From Terrirubrum flagellatum (lineage in GTDB: Bacteria; Pseudomonadota; Alphaproteobacteria; Rhizobiales; Beijerinckiaceae), in NCBI RefSeq assembly GCF_022059845.1, contig NZ_CP091854.1, positions 1 to 64,000 of the forward strand: 64,000 bases of DNA, read 5' to 3'. The notes under the pieces were generated by a model, which was not told the origin of the DNA, made no database searches, and saw nothing but the letters and a program-made list of their open reading frames with translations. Shown here in pieces: positions 1 to 8,553 of the stretch; position 1 is the stretch's first letter, and each line of letters opens with the position of its first letter. Position numbers and translations under genes: made by a program.

Positions 1-1557
1 ATGACATCGCAGTTTGATCGTCGCCAGATGCTCGCCGGCGCGGCCGCCGCCGGTTTGGCGGGCGCGCTTGAAAGCCAGTCAACCGCGCAGGCGCAGACCA
101 AATCGAATATCGCCGTGCGCATCGATCGCGACCTCGATGCGATCGATCCCGCTTATCGCACCGGCCCGTGGGACGGCAACGTGGCACGCACCGTGTTCCA
201 GCGTCTCGTGAAGCAGAAGCCGAATTCCGCCGAGCTCGAGAACGACGCCGCGGCCGAGATCACGCAGACCTCGCCGACGATGATCGATTTCCGGTTGAAG
301 CCCGGCCAGATGTTCACCGACGGCTATGGCGAGATGACCGCTGAGGATGTGAAATTCTCCTTCGAGCGCATCGGCCTCGCGCCCGAGCCGGGACGTCAGG
401 CGGGTCCCTACAAGGGCGACTGGGTCTATCTCGATCGCGTCGAGACGACAGGGCAATACGCCGGCCGCATCGTGCTCTCGAAGCCGCGCGCCAATCTCTT
501 CAACATCGCGATCGGCGACGTCTCCGGCTGCATCGTCTCAAAGAAGGCGACGATGGAGCGCGGCATCGGTCACAACACGAAGCCTGTCGGCTCCGGCCCC
601 TATCAGCTCGTCTCGATGGAGAAGCAGAAGGGCGGCGTGCTGAAACGCAACGCGGCCTTCACCGGCGCGAAGCCGTTCTTCGACGAGATCGCGGTGCGCT
701 TCATCTCCGATCCCAAGACGACGGAGCTTGCGCTGCGCTCCGGCGAGCTTGATTTCGCCGTGCTGCCGCCTTCCGTCGCCGAGCCGCTGCGCGGCGTTTC
801 TGGATTGAGCATCACCGAGCAGCCGAGCATCGCCTATCTCTGGATCGGCATGAACATGGAGAAGGCGCCGCTCACCGATCTGCGCGTGCGCCAGGCGATC
901 CGGCTCGGCCTCGATGTCGATCAGATGCTGCTCGCCGCCTATAACGGCAAGGCGCCGCGGCTCAACACGCTGCTGCCGCCGCAGATTCTCGGCCACTGGA
1001 AGAATGCGCCGGTTTACAAGCGCAATGTCGCCGAAGCGAAGAAGCTGCTGCAGGAAGCGGGGCAGACGAACCTCAAGCTGAAGCTGCTCATCCTCAACCA
1101 GCCCGTCTATCAGAACATGGCGCTGGTGGCGCGCGCGCTGCTGCAGGAGATCGGCGTCACGCTCGAAGTCGATGCGCAGGAAGGCGGCACTTACTGGTCG
1201 GCCGGCAAGGGCGACACCGGCAAGAATCTCGATCTCTTCCTGCTGCGCTTCAATGGCAAGCATGATCCGAATTTCATCATGCAGTGGTTCGTGCCGACGC
1301 AGATCGGCGACTGGAACTGGCAGCGCTGGTCGAGCCCCGAGTTCGAAAAGCTGTTCAATGATGCGGCGGCCGAACTCGATCAGGCCAAGCGCGTGCAGGA
1401 AGTCGTCGAGGCGCAGAAGCTGATGGACAAGACGTCCGCCTTCGTCTGGCTGACGAATGAGGTGAATTTCCTCGCCCATCGCTCCTGGCTGAAACCTTCC
1501 GCGGTGCCGGGCTGGATCGACTGGCAGTATGACAGCTTCGGCGCGGCCACGTCCTGA
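1..1557 (+). CDS. ABC transporter substrate-binding protein, peptide/opine family (SBP_bac_5)
   Basis: Periplasmic receptor of an oligopeptide-type ABC importer, 518 residues, the usual length for the family. The N-terminus (residues 1-32) has a twin-arginine pair (DRRQML) followed by an Ala-rich hydrophobic stretch and an AQAQ end, so export is likely, possibly by Tat. The body has the family pattern: DPAYRTG near residue 50, a TAEDVKFSFER helix near 113 and VGSGPY near 196. The ATG is the first base of the window, so sequence upstream is not visible and a longer start cannot be excluded. The permease gene follows after 20 bases. The ligand cannot be told from sequence; the downstream oxidoreductase and enolase-superfamily genes suggest an amino-acid or sugar-acid derivative. 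Confidence 0.9.
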   Translation: MTSQFDRRQMLAGAAAAGLAGALESQSTAQAQTKSNIAVRIDRDLDAIDPAYRTGPWDGNVARTVFQRLVKQKPNSAELENDAAAEITQTSPTMIDFRLKPGQMFTDGYGEMTAEDVKFSFERIGLAPEPGRQAGPYKGDWVYLDRVETTGQYAGRIVLSKPRANLFNIAIGDVSGCIVSKKATMERGIGHNTKPVGSGPYQLVSMEKQKGGVLKRNAAFTGAKPFFDEIAVRFISDPKTTELALRSGELDFAVLPPSVAEPLRGVSGLSITEQPSIAYLWIGMNMEKAPLTDLRVRQAIRLGLDVDQMLLAAYNGKAPRLNTLLPPQILGHWKNAPVYKRNVAEAKKLLQEAGQTNLKLKLLILNQPVYQNMALVARALLQEIGVTLEVDAQEGGTYWSAGKGDTGKNLDLFLLRFNGKHDPNFIMQWFVPTQIGDWNWQRWSSPEFEKLFNDAAAELDQAKRVQEVVEAQKLMDKTSAFVWLTNEVNFLAHRSWLKPSAVPGWIDWQYDSFGAATS

Positions 1558-1577
1558 GTTCGCGCGCGACAAGCAAG

Positions 1578-2561
1578 ATGAGGGGCTGGGTGCAGAGTGA
1601 TACGGCGCGCTATGTGCTCAGCCGACTCGTCACGACGATTCTCATCATCGTCGGGGCGATGCTGCTGCTGTTCACGCTCTCGACCATCGTCCCGGGCGAT
1701 CCCGCAGTCACGCTGCTGGGGCCGCAGGCGACGCCGGAATATGCGAAGAAGTTCATCGAGGATATGGGCCTCAACGAGCCGGTTCCGATCCGGCTCGTGA
1801 AATTCTTTGGCGCGGTGCTGCGCGGCGATCTCGGCATCGATGTCGTGTCGGGCCGCAGCGTCGCCAGCATGGTTGGCGCGGCGATCCCCTACACCTTCAT
1901 CCTGATCTTCAGCGCGATCGGGCTCGCGGTGCTGCTCGGCGTGCCGCTTGGCGTGTTCGCCGCGACCCATCGCGGCTCGGCGCTCGATCATGCGCTGGCC
2001 TTCATGTCGGTGTCCTTCATCGCGGTGCCGAGCTTCGTCATCGCGATCTTCCTGCTGCTGATCTTTTCGATCTGGCTCGACTGGCTGCCGGTGCTTGGCG
2101 CCGGCAACGAGAACGATCTGTTCGACCAGTTCAAGCGGCTGATCCTGCCGACTTTGTCGATCTCGGCGGGATGGATCGGTTTCATCGCGCGGCTCGTGCG
2201 CACCTCGATGCTGGAGACTCTGGGCGAGAATTTCATCCGCACGTCGCGCGCCTATGGCCTGTCGGAACGGCTCGTCACCTACAAATATGCGCTGAAGAAC
2301 GCCTGCATTCCCACCATCGCAATTCTCGGCATGGGCATTGGCCGTCTGATGACGGGCGCGGTCTTCGTCGAGATCGTGTTCGCGCGGCCGGGCCTCGGCC
2401 GCCTGATCTATGGCGCAGTGTCCTCGCGCAATTATCCAGTCGTGCAAGGCTCGGTGCTTGTCGTCGTCGCGATCTTCGTTGTCGTCAATCTGATCGTCGA
2501 TCTCTCCTATTCCGCCATCGATCCGCGCATCAGGCGCGGCGCGCAGGGCGCGGCGAAATGA
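1578..2561 (+). CDS. ABC transporter permease, DppB type
   Basis: First inner-membrane permease of the importer, 327 residues. A first membrane segment near residues 15-38 is followed by the DppB-typical PGDPA motif near 40, then by about five further segments. The cytoplasmic coupling (EAA-like) loop around residues 215-240 has the RTSRAYGLSE pattern. The C-terminus (GLGRLIYGAV, then NLIVDL and DPRIR) is characteristic of the family. Its stop overlaps the ATG of the next permease (ATGA). Confidence 0.93.
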   Translation: MRGWVQSDTARYVLSRLVTTILIIVGAMLLLFTLSTIVPGDPAVTLLGPQATPEYAKKFIEDMGLNEPVPIRLVKFFGAVLRGDLGIDVVSGRSVASMVGAAIPYTFILIFSAIGLAVLLGVPLGVFAATHRGSALDHALAFMSVSFIAVPSFVIAIFLLLIFSIWLDWLPVLGAGNENDLFDQFKRLILPTLSISAGWIGFIARLVRTSMLETLGENFIRTSRAYGLSERLVTYKYALKNACIPTIAILGMGIGRLMTGAVFVEIVFARPGLGRLIYGAVSSRNYPVVQGSVLVVVAIFVVVNLIVDLSYSAIDPRIRRGAQGAAK

Positions 2562-3412
2562 ATGCGCTGCGCGAGGCGCCCGCGATCCTCAGGCGCGTCT
2601 GTCAGAATTTTTCGGGCGCCGTCGGCTTCGTCATCGTGATCCTGGTGGTCGCCGCGGCGGTGTTCGCGCCATGGGTTGCGACCCATGATCCCGATCAGCT
2701 CGACATCATGAATCGTTTTGCGCCGCCCTCGCGCGCGCACTGGCTCGGCGCCGATCATCTCGGCCGCGATCTCTATTCACGCGTCGTTTATGGCGCCTCG
2801 ATCGCGATGACGGTGGCGCTGTCGGCGATCGCGCTCGCCTTGAGCGCGGGCACGATGCTTGGCGTCCTTGCGGCGTATTTGCCGCCGCGCTCGGAGCGTT
2901 TCGTGCTGATCGCCTTCGAGGTGATCCTGTCCTTTCCGAGCCTTGTTCTCGCGCTCGCCATCGTCGCCGTGTTCGGACCTTCCGCGTCGATCGTCGTCGT
3001 GATCGTCGCGATCACGCTGACGCCGCATTTCGGCCAGGTGGCGCGCGCGCAAACGCTCACGTTGCGCAGCGCGCCCTTTCTTGAAGCTGAGCGCATTCTC
3101 GGCGCGTCCGGGTCGCGCGTCGTCGTCCATCACATTCTGCCGAATATCATCGGACCGCTGATCGTGCTGGCCTCGATGGATATTCCCGTCGTCATCACGA
3201 TCGAGGCGGGGCTCTCTTTTCTCGGGCTTGGTGTCAGGCCGCCGCTCGCGAGCTGGGGCGTGCTGATCCAGGACGGCTATCAATATCTCTCCGACAGCTG
3301 GACGCCGGTCGTGGTGTCGAGCCTCGTGCTCGCGATCGCGACGCTCGGCTTCACGCTGTTCGGCGAATCGCTGCGCGACGCCGTCGATCCGCGCATCGGG
3401 CGGGGGCGATGA
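2558..3412 (+). CDS. ABC transporter permease, DppC type
   Basis: Second permease of the importer, 284 residues from the ATG overlapping the stop of the upstream permease. The open frame extends further 5' but that part lies inside the DppB gene, so the ATGA start is preferred. DppC landmarks: one N-terminal membrane segment, HDPDQLD, then GADHLGRDLYSR near residue 70, a core of five membrane segments, and a coupling loop (EAERILGASGSRVVVHHILPN). It ends DAVDPRIGRGR and overlaps the following ATPase gene by four bases. Confidence 0.93.
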   Translation: MNALREAPAILRRVCQNFSGAVGFVIVILVVAAAVFAPWVATHDPDQLDIMNRFAPPSRAHWLGADHLGRDLYSRVVYGASIAMTVALSAIALALSAGTMLGVLAAYLPPRSERFVLIAFEVILSFPSLVLALAIVAVFGPSASIVVVIVAITLTPHFGQVARAQTLTLRSAPFLEAERILGASGSRVVVHHILPNIIGPLIVLASMDIPVVITIEAGLSFLGLGVRPPLASWGVLIQDGYQYLSDSWTPVVVSSLVLAIATLGFTLFGESLRDAVDPRIGRGR

Positions 3413-4389
3413 TGGCTGAGCCGCTGGTCGCCATTCGCAATCTCAGGCTCGAGGCGAAGACGTCGCGCGGCGTCGCGCATATCCTGCGCGGCATCGATCT
3501 CGAGATCGGTCGCGGCCGCATTCTCGGCGTGGTCGGCGAATCCGGATCGGGCAAATCGACGCTGGCTTCCTGCCTGCTCGGCCTGATGTCTGCGAATATT
3601 TCGGGCGTCAGCGGCCAGATCGATTTCGACGGCGTTGATCTTCTCGCTCTCAGCGCGAGCGAGATGCAGGCGCTGCGCGGCGTGCGCATCGCCATGATCT
3701 TCCAGGACCCGATGACGGCGCTCAATCCGCTGTTCACCATCGGCACGCATCTCGTCGACGTGGCTCAGCGGCGCGATCCTGATCTCTCGCGGCACGAAGC
3801 GTTGCGCCGCGCCGAGGAGATGCTGAAGAAGGTCGGCATTCCCGATGCGGCGATGCGGCTGAAAGCCTATCCGCATCAGCTTTCCGGCGGCATGCGTCAG
3901 CGCGTGATGATCGCGATGGCGTTGCTCACCCGGCCCGATCTCCTGCTCGCGGATGAACCGACGACCGCGCTCGATGCGACGGTTGAAGCACAGATCGTGT
4001 CGCTGCTTGAGGATTTGCGCCGCGAGATTTCAGGCTCGATCGTCTTCATCTCGCATCATCTCGGTCTCGTGGCGCAGCTCTGCGATGACGTCTGCGTGAT
4101 GTATGGCGGCTCGGTCGTCGAAGCCGGCCCCGTCGCCGATGTGCTGGCGAAGCCGAAGCATCCCTACACGATCGCGCTCTTGAGCTGCGAGATCGAGGAT
4201 GACGGGCATGAGGGGCGCCTGATCTCGATTCCCGGCGAAGTGCCTGATCCCGTCTCGAACAAGGAGGCCTGCATCTTTGCGCCACGCTGTTCGCATGCGG
4301 TTGATCGTTGTCGAAATGAAACGCCCCGGCCGCGGCCTTCCGGCGAGGCGCGAGTGGCCGCGTGCCATCGCTTCGAGGAGATCGCGTGA
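3409..4389 (+). CDS. ABC transporter ATP-binding protein, DppD type
   Basis: First ATPase of the importer, 326 residues. Walker [10 protein letters not shown] is at residues 43-51, the ABC signature LSGGMRQ at 158-164, and Walker B LLLADEP at 178-184. The C-terminal oligopeptide-transporter extension has the CxxxxxCxxxxxxC cysteine pattern near residues 290-303. ATGATG gives two adjacent possible starts (3409 or 3412). Overlaps its neighbours on both sides. Confidence 0.94.
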   Translation: MMAEPLVAIRNLRLEAKTSRGVAHILRGIDLEIGRGRILGVVGESGSGKSTLASCLLGLMSANISGVSGQIDFDGVDLLALSASEMQALRGVRIAMIFQDPMTALNPLFTIGTHLVDVAQRRDPDLSRHEALRRAEEMLKKVGIPDAAMRLKAYPHQLSGGMRQRVMIAMALLTRPDLLLADEPTTALDATVEAQIVSLLEDLRREISGSIVFISHHLGLVAQLCDDVCVMYGGSVVEAGPVADVLAKPKHPYTIALLSCEIEDDGHEGRLISIPGEVPDPVSNKEACIFAPRCSHAVDRCRNETPRPRPSGEARVAACHRFEEIA

Positions 4390-5348
4390 TGGCGACGCCG
4401 CTCGTCGCCTTCGATCGCGTCTCGGTGCTGTTTGGCGGCCGCGTGCGCGCGCTCGATGATGTCACGCTGACGATCGAGAAGGGCGAAATTCTCGGGCTTG
4501 TCGGCGAGTCCGGTTCGGGCAAGACGACGCTCTGCCGCGTGCTGATCGGATTGACGCCCGCCACGGGTTCCGTCGCGCTCGAAGGCAAGGAGATCGGCTC
4601 GCTGATTGCAAGCGACGCGCGCGCGTTTCGCAGGCGCGCGCAGATGCTGTTGCAGGATGCGGTCGCGTCGCTGTCGCCGCGCATGCTGCTCAGGCGCACT
4701 CTCGAAGAGCCGATCCTGATCCACAATCTGCCAAAGGCGGAGAGTTGGACGCGGCTGACGCATATTCTCAAGCGGCTCGGTCTGCCGAACGACCTGCTCG
4801 ACAAATTCCCGCATCAGATCTCGGGCGGGCAGGCGCGCCGCGTCGGCGTGGCGCGCGCGCTTGTCATGGAGCCGGAGCTGATCGTCGCCGATGAGCCCAC
4901 CGCCGGGCTCGATGTGTCGGTGCAGGGCGAACTGCTCAATCTCCTGCTCGATTTGCAGCGCGAATTTTCGCTGACCTATTTGCTCGTCAGCCACAATCTC
5001 AATGTGATCAGGCGCGTCACCCATCGGACGGCGGTGATGTATCTCGGCCAAATCGTCGAGGAGAGCGACACGGCGGCGATGTTCCATCGTCCGGCGCATC
5101 CCTACACGGTGGCGCTGCTCTCCACGAACCCGTCCGTCGATCCCGCGAAGCGCAAGTCGCGCATCGTGTTGCAGGGGGAAATTCCAAGCGTCGTCAATCC
5201 GCCGTCGGGATGTCGCTTCCATACGCGCTGTCCGATCGCGGAAGCGCGCTGCAAGAGCGAAGAGCCGGCGCTTGTCGACATCGAGAACAGCAGGCGCGTG
5301 CGCTGCCATTTCCCCTTCGCGATGACGGCTGCGGGAGCGCGCGCCTGA
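4389..5348 (+). CDS. ABC transporter ATP-binding protein, DppF type
   Basis: Second ATPase of the importer, 319 residues from the ATG overlapping the upstream stop (GTG at 4386 is an alternative). Walker A GESGSGKTT at residues 39-47; the signature is ISGGQARR near 144-151, one residue away from the usual LSGGQ; Walker B LIVADEP follows near 165. The C-terminal domain carries CRFHTRCPIAEARC. The normal glutamine-loop position reads LLQDAVASLSP, close to the usual FQDP form. Confidence 0.93.
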   Translation: MATPLVAFDRVSVLFGGRVRALDDVTLTIEKGEILGLVGESGSGKTTLCRVLIGLTPATGSVALEGKEIGSLIASDARAFRRRAQMLLQDAVASLSPRMLLRRTLEEPILIHNLPKAESWTRLTHILKRLGLPNDLLDKFPHQISGGQARRVGVARALVMEPELIVADEPTAGLDVSVQGELLNLLLDLQREFSLTYLLVSHNLNVIRRVTHRTAVMYLGQIVEESDTAAMFHRPAHPYTVALLSTNPSVDPAKRKSRIVLQGEIPSVVNPPSGCRFHTRCPIAEARCKSEEPALVDIENSRRVRCHFPFAMTAAGARA

Positions 5349-6343
5349 TGCCGCAGATGTCGCTTGACGAGATCGAGACGCTTGCGTTTAACGCGCTTGT
5401 CGAAGCTGGCGCATCGGAAGCGCAGGCGCGGCCGGTGGCGCGCTCCGTGCGGCGCGCCGAAGCTGACGACATGCGCTCGGTGGGCCTCGGCTATCTCCCG
5501 CTTTATCTCCAGCATCTCCATTCCAGAAAAGTTGACGGCGCTGCGACGCCGCAGGTGAGCCATCCGCGCGCCGCGCTCGTGACGATCGACGCCGGCAGAG
5601 GCTTTGCGCACCCCGCTTTCGATGCCGGGTTTGAGCAAGCGGTCGAAGCCGCGCGCGCCTGTGGCGTCGCTTCACTCGCGATCACGCGTTCCTATTCCAT
5701 CGGCGTGCTCGGTCATCCCGTTGAGGATATCGCGACGCGCGGATTGGTCGCGCTCGCCTTCACCAATTCGCCGCCAAACATGGCGGCATGGGGCGGGAAG
5801 AGAAAAATCTTCGGCACCAATCCGCTGGCCTTCGCCGCGCCGCGCATGGGCGCGCCGCCGCTCGTCGTCGATCAATCCTCAACTGTGGTGACCAAAGTGG
5901 CGTTGGTGGCCGCCGCCGGGAAAGAAGAATCAATTCCGTCGCACTGGGCATTTGATTCAGAAGGTCGCGCGACGACCAATGCGGCGGAAGCTTTGAAAGG
6001 ATCGATGGCGCCGTTCGGCGGCGTGAAAGGCGCCAACATCGCGCTGCTGGTGGAGCTTCTCGGCGCTGCGCTCACCGGCGCCAATCTCTCCATGAATGTG
6101 CATCCCTACGCCATCGCGGAAGGGCCGCCGCCGGAAGTCGGGCAGCATTTCATTCTGTTCGATCCCGACGCCTTCGCGCCGGGTTTTGTCGATCGCATAG
6201 CCATGCTTGTCGAAGCCATGACCGGAGAAGGCGCGCGCGCGCCCGGCGCCAGGCGCCTCATCGCGCGCGAACGCGCGGCGAAAGAAGGCTGCGCTGTCGA
6301 TGATGCGCTGATCGCGCGCATCAGGAGCGCGACCTCGCCATGA
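5348..6343 (+). CDS. Ldh2/DpkA-family NAD(P)H-dependent oxidoreductase, divergent active site
   Basis: Member of the malate/lactate/ureidoglycolate dehydrogenase (Ldh2) family, 331 residues, most like the DpkA branch that reduces cyclic imino acids. Family signatures are GTNPLAFAAP (about residues 156-165) and PFGGVKGANIALLVELL (about 214-230). The conserved SHG motif reads SVG in DMRSVGLGYLPLY, and the usual SHHF/NHFG motif reads SYSIG. Both histidines normally tied to catalysis are therefore absent. It overlaps the ABC ATPase upstream and the enolase-superfamily gene downstream by four bases each, so it likely acts on the imported compound or a product of it. Substrate unknown. Confidence 0.8.
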   Translation: MPQMSLDEIETLAFNALVEAGASEAQARPVARSVRRAEADDMRSVGLGYLPLYLQHLHSRKVDGAATPQVSHPRAALVTIDAGRGFAHPAFDAGFEQAVEAARACGVASLAITRSYSIGVLGHPVEDIATRGLVALAFTNSPPNMAAWGGKRKIFGTNPLAFAAPRMGAPPLVVDQSSTVVTKVALVAAAGKEESIPSHWAFDSEGRATTNAAEALKGSMAPFGGVKGANIALLVELLGAALTGANLSMNVHPYAIAEGPPPEVGQHFILFDPDAFAPGFVDRIAMLVEAMTGEGARAPGARRLIARERAAKEGCAVDDALIARIRSATSP

Positions 6344-7524
6344 AGATCGTCGCCATTCGCGCGACGCCGGTGAATATTCCGCTCGAAGCGCCCTATCTCT
6401 GGTCCTACGGTTCGCTCGCCGGCTTCTCCAAGACGATCGTCGAAATCGAGACATCGGATGGAATCGTTGGGCGTGGCGAAGGGCCGTCGCCGGCGAATGT
6501 CGCGACGATCCTGAATGTGTTCGCGCCGCGGCTCATCGGCCGCGACCCCATCGATATCCAGGGCGCCGAACTTCTCTCCCTGCCAAGCTGGCGTGGCGTC
6601 GGAGCGACCGATGTCGATCTCCCGCTGATCCGCGCCTTTGGCGCGATCGAAATGGCGCTGTGGGACATCAGGGGCAAGGCGTGGGGCAAGCCGCTCTATG
6701 AGCTGTTCGGCGGCGCGCATCGCAAGGAGATCGCCTTCACCGATTACTTCGCGTTCCGCGAGCGCGCGAACGGAGCAGGCGGCGAGTCGACGCCGGAGGA
6801 AGTGGTCGATTATTGCCTGCGACTCTCCGAAGAGCATGGGACCACGATGTTCGAGGGCAAGTTCTCCACGGTGGATCCCGCGCCGTCGATCCGCATGCTC
6901 GAACTGCTGCGCGCCAAACTTCCTGACGCAATGCTGCGCATCGATTCCAACAAGGCCTACTCCTTCACCGAAGCCCTGCGGCTGGCGCGCGCGATTGAGC
7001 CTTTGAATATCCGCTGCTGGGAGGATCCGGTGGCGCAGTTCGAGGACATGGCGCGGCTGAGGCGCCACACCTCGATCCGCTTCTCCGCGCATACGCCCGA
7101 TCTTCGCCGCGCGGTCGCGCTCGGCGTTCCCGATGCGATCTGCACCGACGTCAATGTGCATGGCGGGATCAATCGCACGCTGCGGTTCATCGGCGCCTGC
7201 GAGCAGATGGGCGTCGATTTCTGGTGCTATTCCGGCGACAGCGGCATCGCGAGCGCAGCCTATCTCCATCTCGCTGCCGCGCATCAGCATATTCGCGAAC
7301 CGTCGCAGTCGCTGTTCCGCATGCAGCCGCTCGACGTGATCGAGGAAGGCCCGTTCAGGCCCAAAAATAATGTCGTCGCGGTTCCCGAAAAGCCTGGCCT
7401 TGGCGTGACCTTGTCGCGCGAGAAGCTCGCTCACTGCCACAGGCTGTTCGTCGATCACGGCCCTTACGACAAGTTCCACGATCCTGACCGGCCGGGAATA
7501 TTCCGCCGGCTTCCGCTGCGCTGA
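6340..7524 (+). CDS. Mandelate racemase/enolase-superfamily enzyme, glucarate dehydratase-like subgroup
   Basis: 394-residue enolase-superfamily protein with the capping domain (1-130) and a barrel domain. By eye its barrel aligns best with glucarate dehydratases: FEGKFS matches the KxK strand with only the second lysine kept, RIDSNKAY and WEDPV give two metal ligands, and the C-terminal VPEKPGLGV is shared. The third ligand position reads SAHT instead of ATNM, and the catalytic His of the SHSN motif reads CYSG. Abstraction chemistry may thus differ or rely on the single lysine. It lies in the importer operon between the Ldh2-like and cyclodeaminase-like genes. An acid-sugar dehydratase or epimerase is the broadest safe guess. 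Confidence 0.78.
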   Translation: MKIVAIRATPVNIPLEAPYLWSYGSLAGFSKTIVEIETSDGIVGRGEGPSPANVATILNVFAPRLIGRDPIDIQGAELLSLPSWRGVGATDVDLPLIRAFGAIEMALWDIRGKAWGKPLYELFGGAHRKEIAFTDYFAFRERANGAGGESTPEEVVDYCLRLSEEHGTTMFEGKFSTVDPAPSIRMLELLRAKLPDAMLRIDSNKAYSFTEALRLARAIEPLNIRCWEDPVAQFEDMARLRRHTSIRFSAHTPDLRRAVALGVPDAICTDVNVHGGINRTLRFIGACEQMGVDFWCYSGDSGIASAAYLHLAAAHQHIREPSQSLFRMQPLDVIEEGPFRPKNNVVAVPEKPGLGVTLSREKLAHCHRLFVDHGPYDKFHDPDRPGIFRRLPLR

Positions 7525-7533
7525 GGAAACGCC

Positions 7534-8553
7534 ATGGACGAATATGCGATCATGCCGCCGCTCTACGTCACCTACATGAACAGGTTCGACGTCGAGGCGC
7601 TCGACATCACCGATGACGAGGTGCTCGCCGCCATCGAGGATCAGCTCAAGACGCAGGGGCGCGGCGAGGCTGTCATCGAGCCGCGCATGCATCTTGAGCC
7701 GAAGGTGGCGCGCGGCCATTTCAACGTGCTGCGTGGATCGCTCGGCGGCGAGGTGGATTCCGCCGGCGTGAAAGTGGTGTCGGATTTCTACGACAATTAT
7801 CTCCACAAGCTTCCTTCTGAACTTGCGCTGCTTCTCCTGTTCGATCGCCATATCGGCGTGCCCAAGGCGATCATCGACGCGTCCGCCATCACCGATATGC
7901 GCACCGGCGCCGTGACGGCGATCGGCGCGAAATATCTGGCGAAACGAGATGCAAAAATCCTCGGCCATATTGGCGCGCGCGGCACCGCCTACTGGAACGT
8001 GCGGCTGATGGACAAGATGTTCAATTTCGAGGAAATCCGCGTCCATTCCCGGCGCAAGGAGAGCCGCGACGCGTTCGGCGAGCGGCTGTCGAAGGACCTC
8101 AACAAGAAAATCATCGTCACCGACGACTGGGAGAGCTGCGTGCGCGGCGCCGATATCGTCGTCGAGGCCTCGCGTCTGACGAAGCCCGAGCCGCTTCTGA
8201 AAACCGAATGGATCAAGAAGGGCGCGCTTGTCATGCCTTACGGCACCATGAGCGCGGTCGAATTGTCGCTCGCTGATATCGCCGACAAGTTCCTCATGGA
8301 TGATTTCGGTCAGGCGCGCGCCGGTCAATTCGGCGCGCTGAAGCCTCTCTTCGATGCAGGAAAATTGCATGAAGGCCGCTATCACGCCGAGATCGGACAG
8401 GTTGCGGCGGGATTGAAGCCCGGCCGCGAGCGCGACGATGAAACGATCCTGTTCTGGCATCGCGGCCTGTCACTGTCCGACATCGCGCTCGGCCACGCTA
8501 TGTTGACGAAAGGCGCGAAGATGGGTGTGGGCCAGAGGCTGCGTTTCGCATGA
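7534..8553 (+). CDS. Ornithine cyclodeaminase/mu-crystallin family protein
   Basis: 339-residue protein of the OCD/Mu-crystallin family, which includes NAD-dependent cyclodeaminases and ketimine reductases. Seen: an N-terminal dimerisation part with RMHLEP, ALLLLFDR and TDMRTGAVTAIGAKYLA, a Rossmann glycine motif GHIGARGTAYWN near residue 148, and the late SLSDIALGHAM segment that corresponds to the catalytic-loop region. The start has an upstream gaggaaac. Together with a DpkA-like neighbour this points to metabolism of an amino or imino acid, but the exact substrate is not readable. Confidence 0.85.
   Translation: MDEYAIMPPLYVTYMNRFDVEALDITDDEVLAAIEDQLKTQGRGEAVIEPRMHLEPKVARGHFNVLRGSLGGEVDSAGVKVVSDFYDNYLHKLPSELALLLLFDRHIGVPKAIIDASAITDMRTGAVTAIGAKYLAKRDAKILGHIGARGTAYWNVRLMDKMFNFEEIRVHSRRKESRDAFGERLSKDLNKKIIVTDDWESCVRGADIVVEASRLTKPEPLLKTEWIKKGALVMPYGTMSAVELSLADIADKFLMDDFGQARAGQFGALKPLFDAGKLHEGRYHAEIGQVAAGLKPGRERDDETILFWHRGLSLSDIALGHAMLTKGAKMGVGQRLRFA

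Noticed and set aside
6106-8460. A 784-codon open frame on the minus strand
   Set aside because: It is antisense to the enolase- and cyclodeaminase-type genes, shows Arg/His-rich composition typical of GC-rich shadow frames and matches no family.
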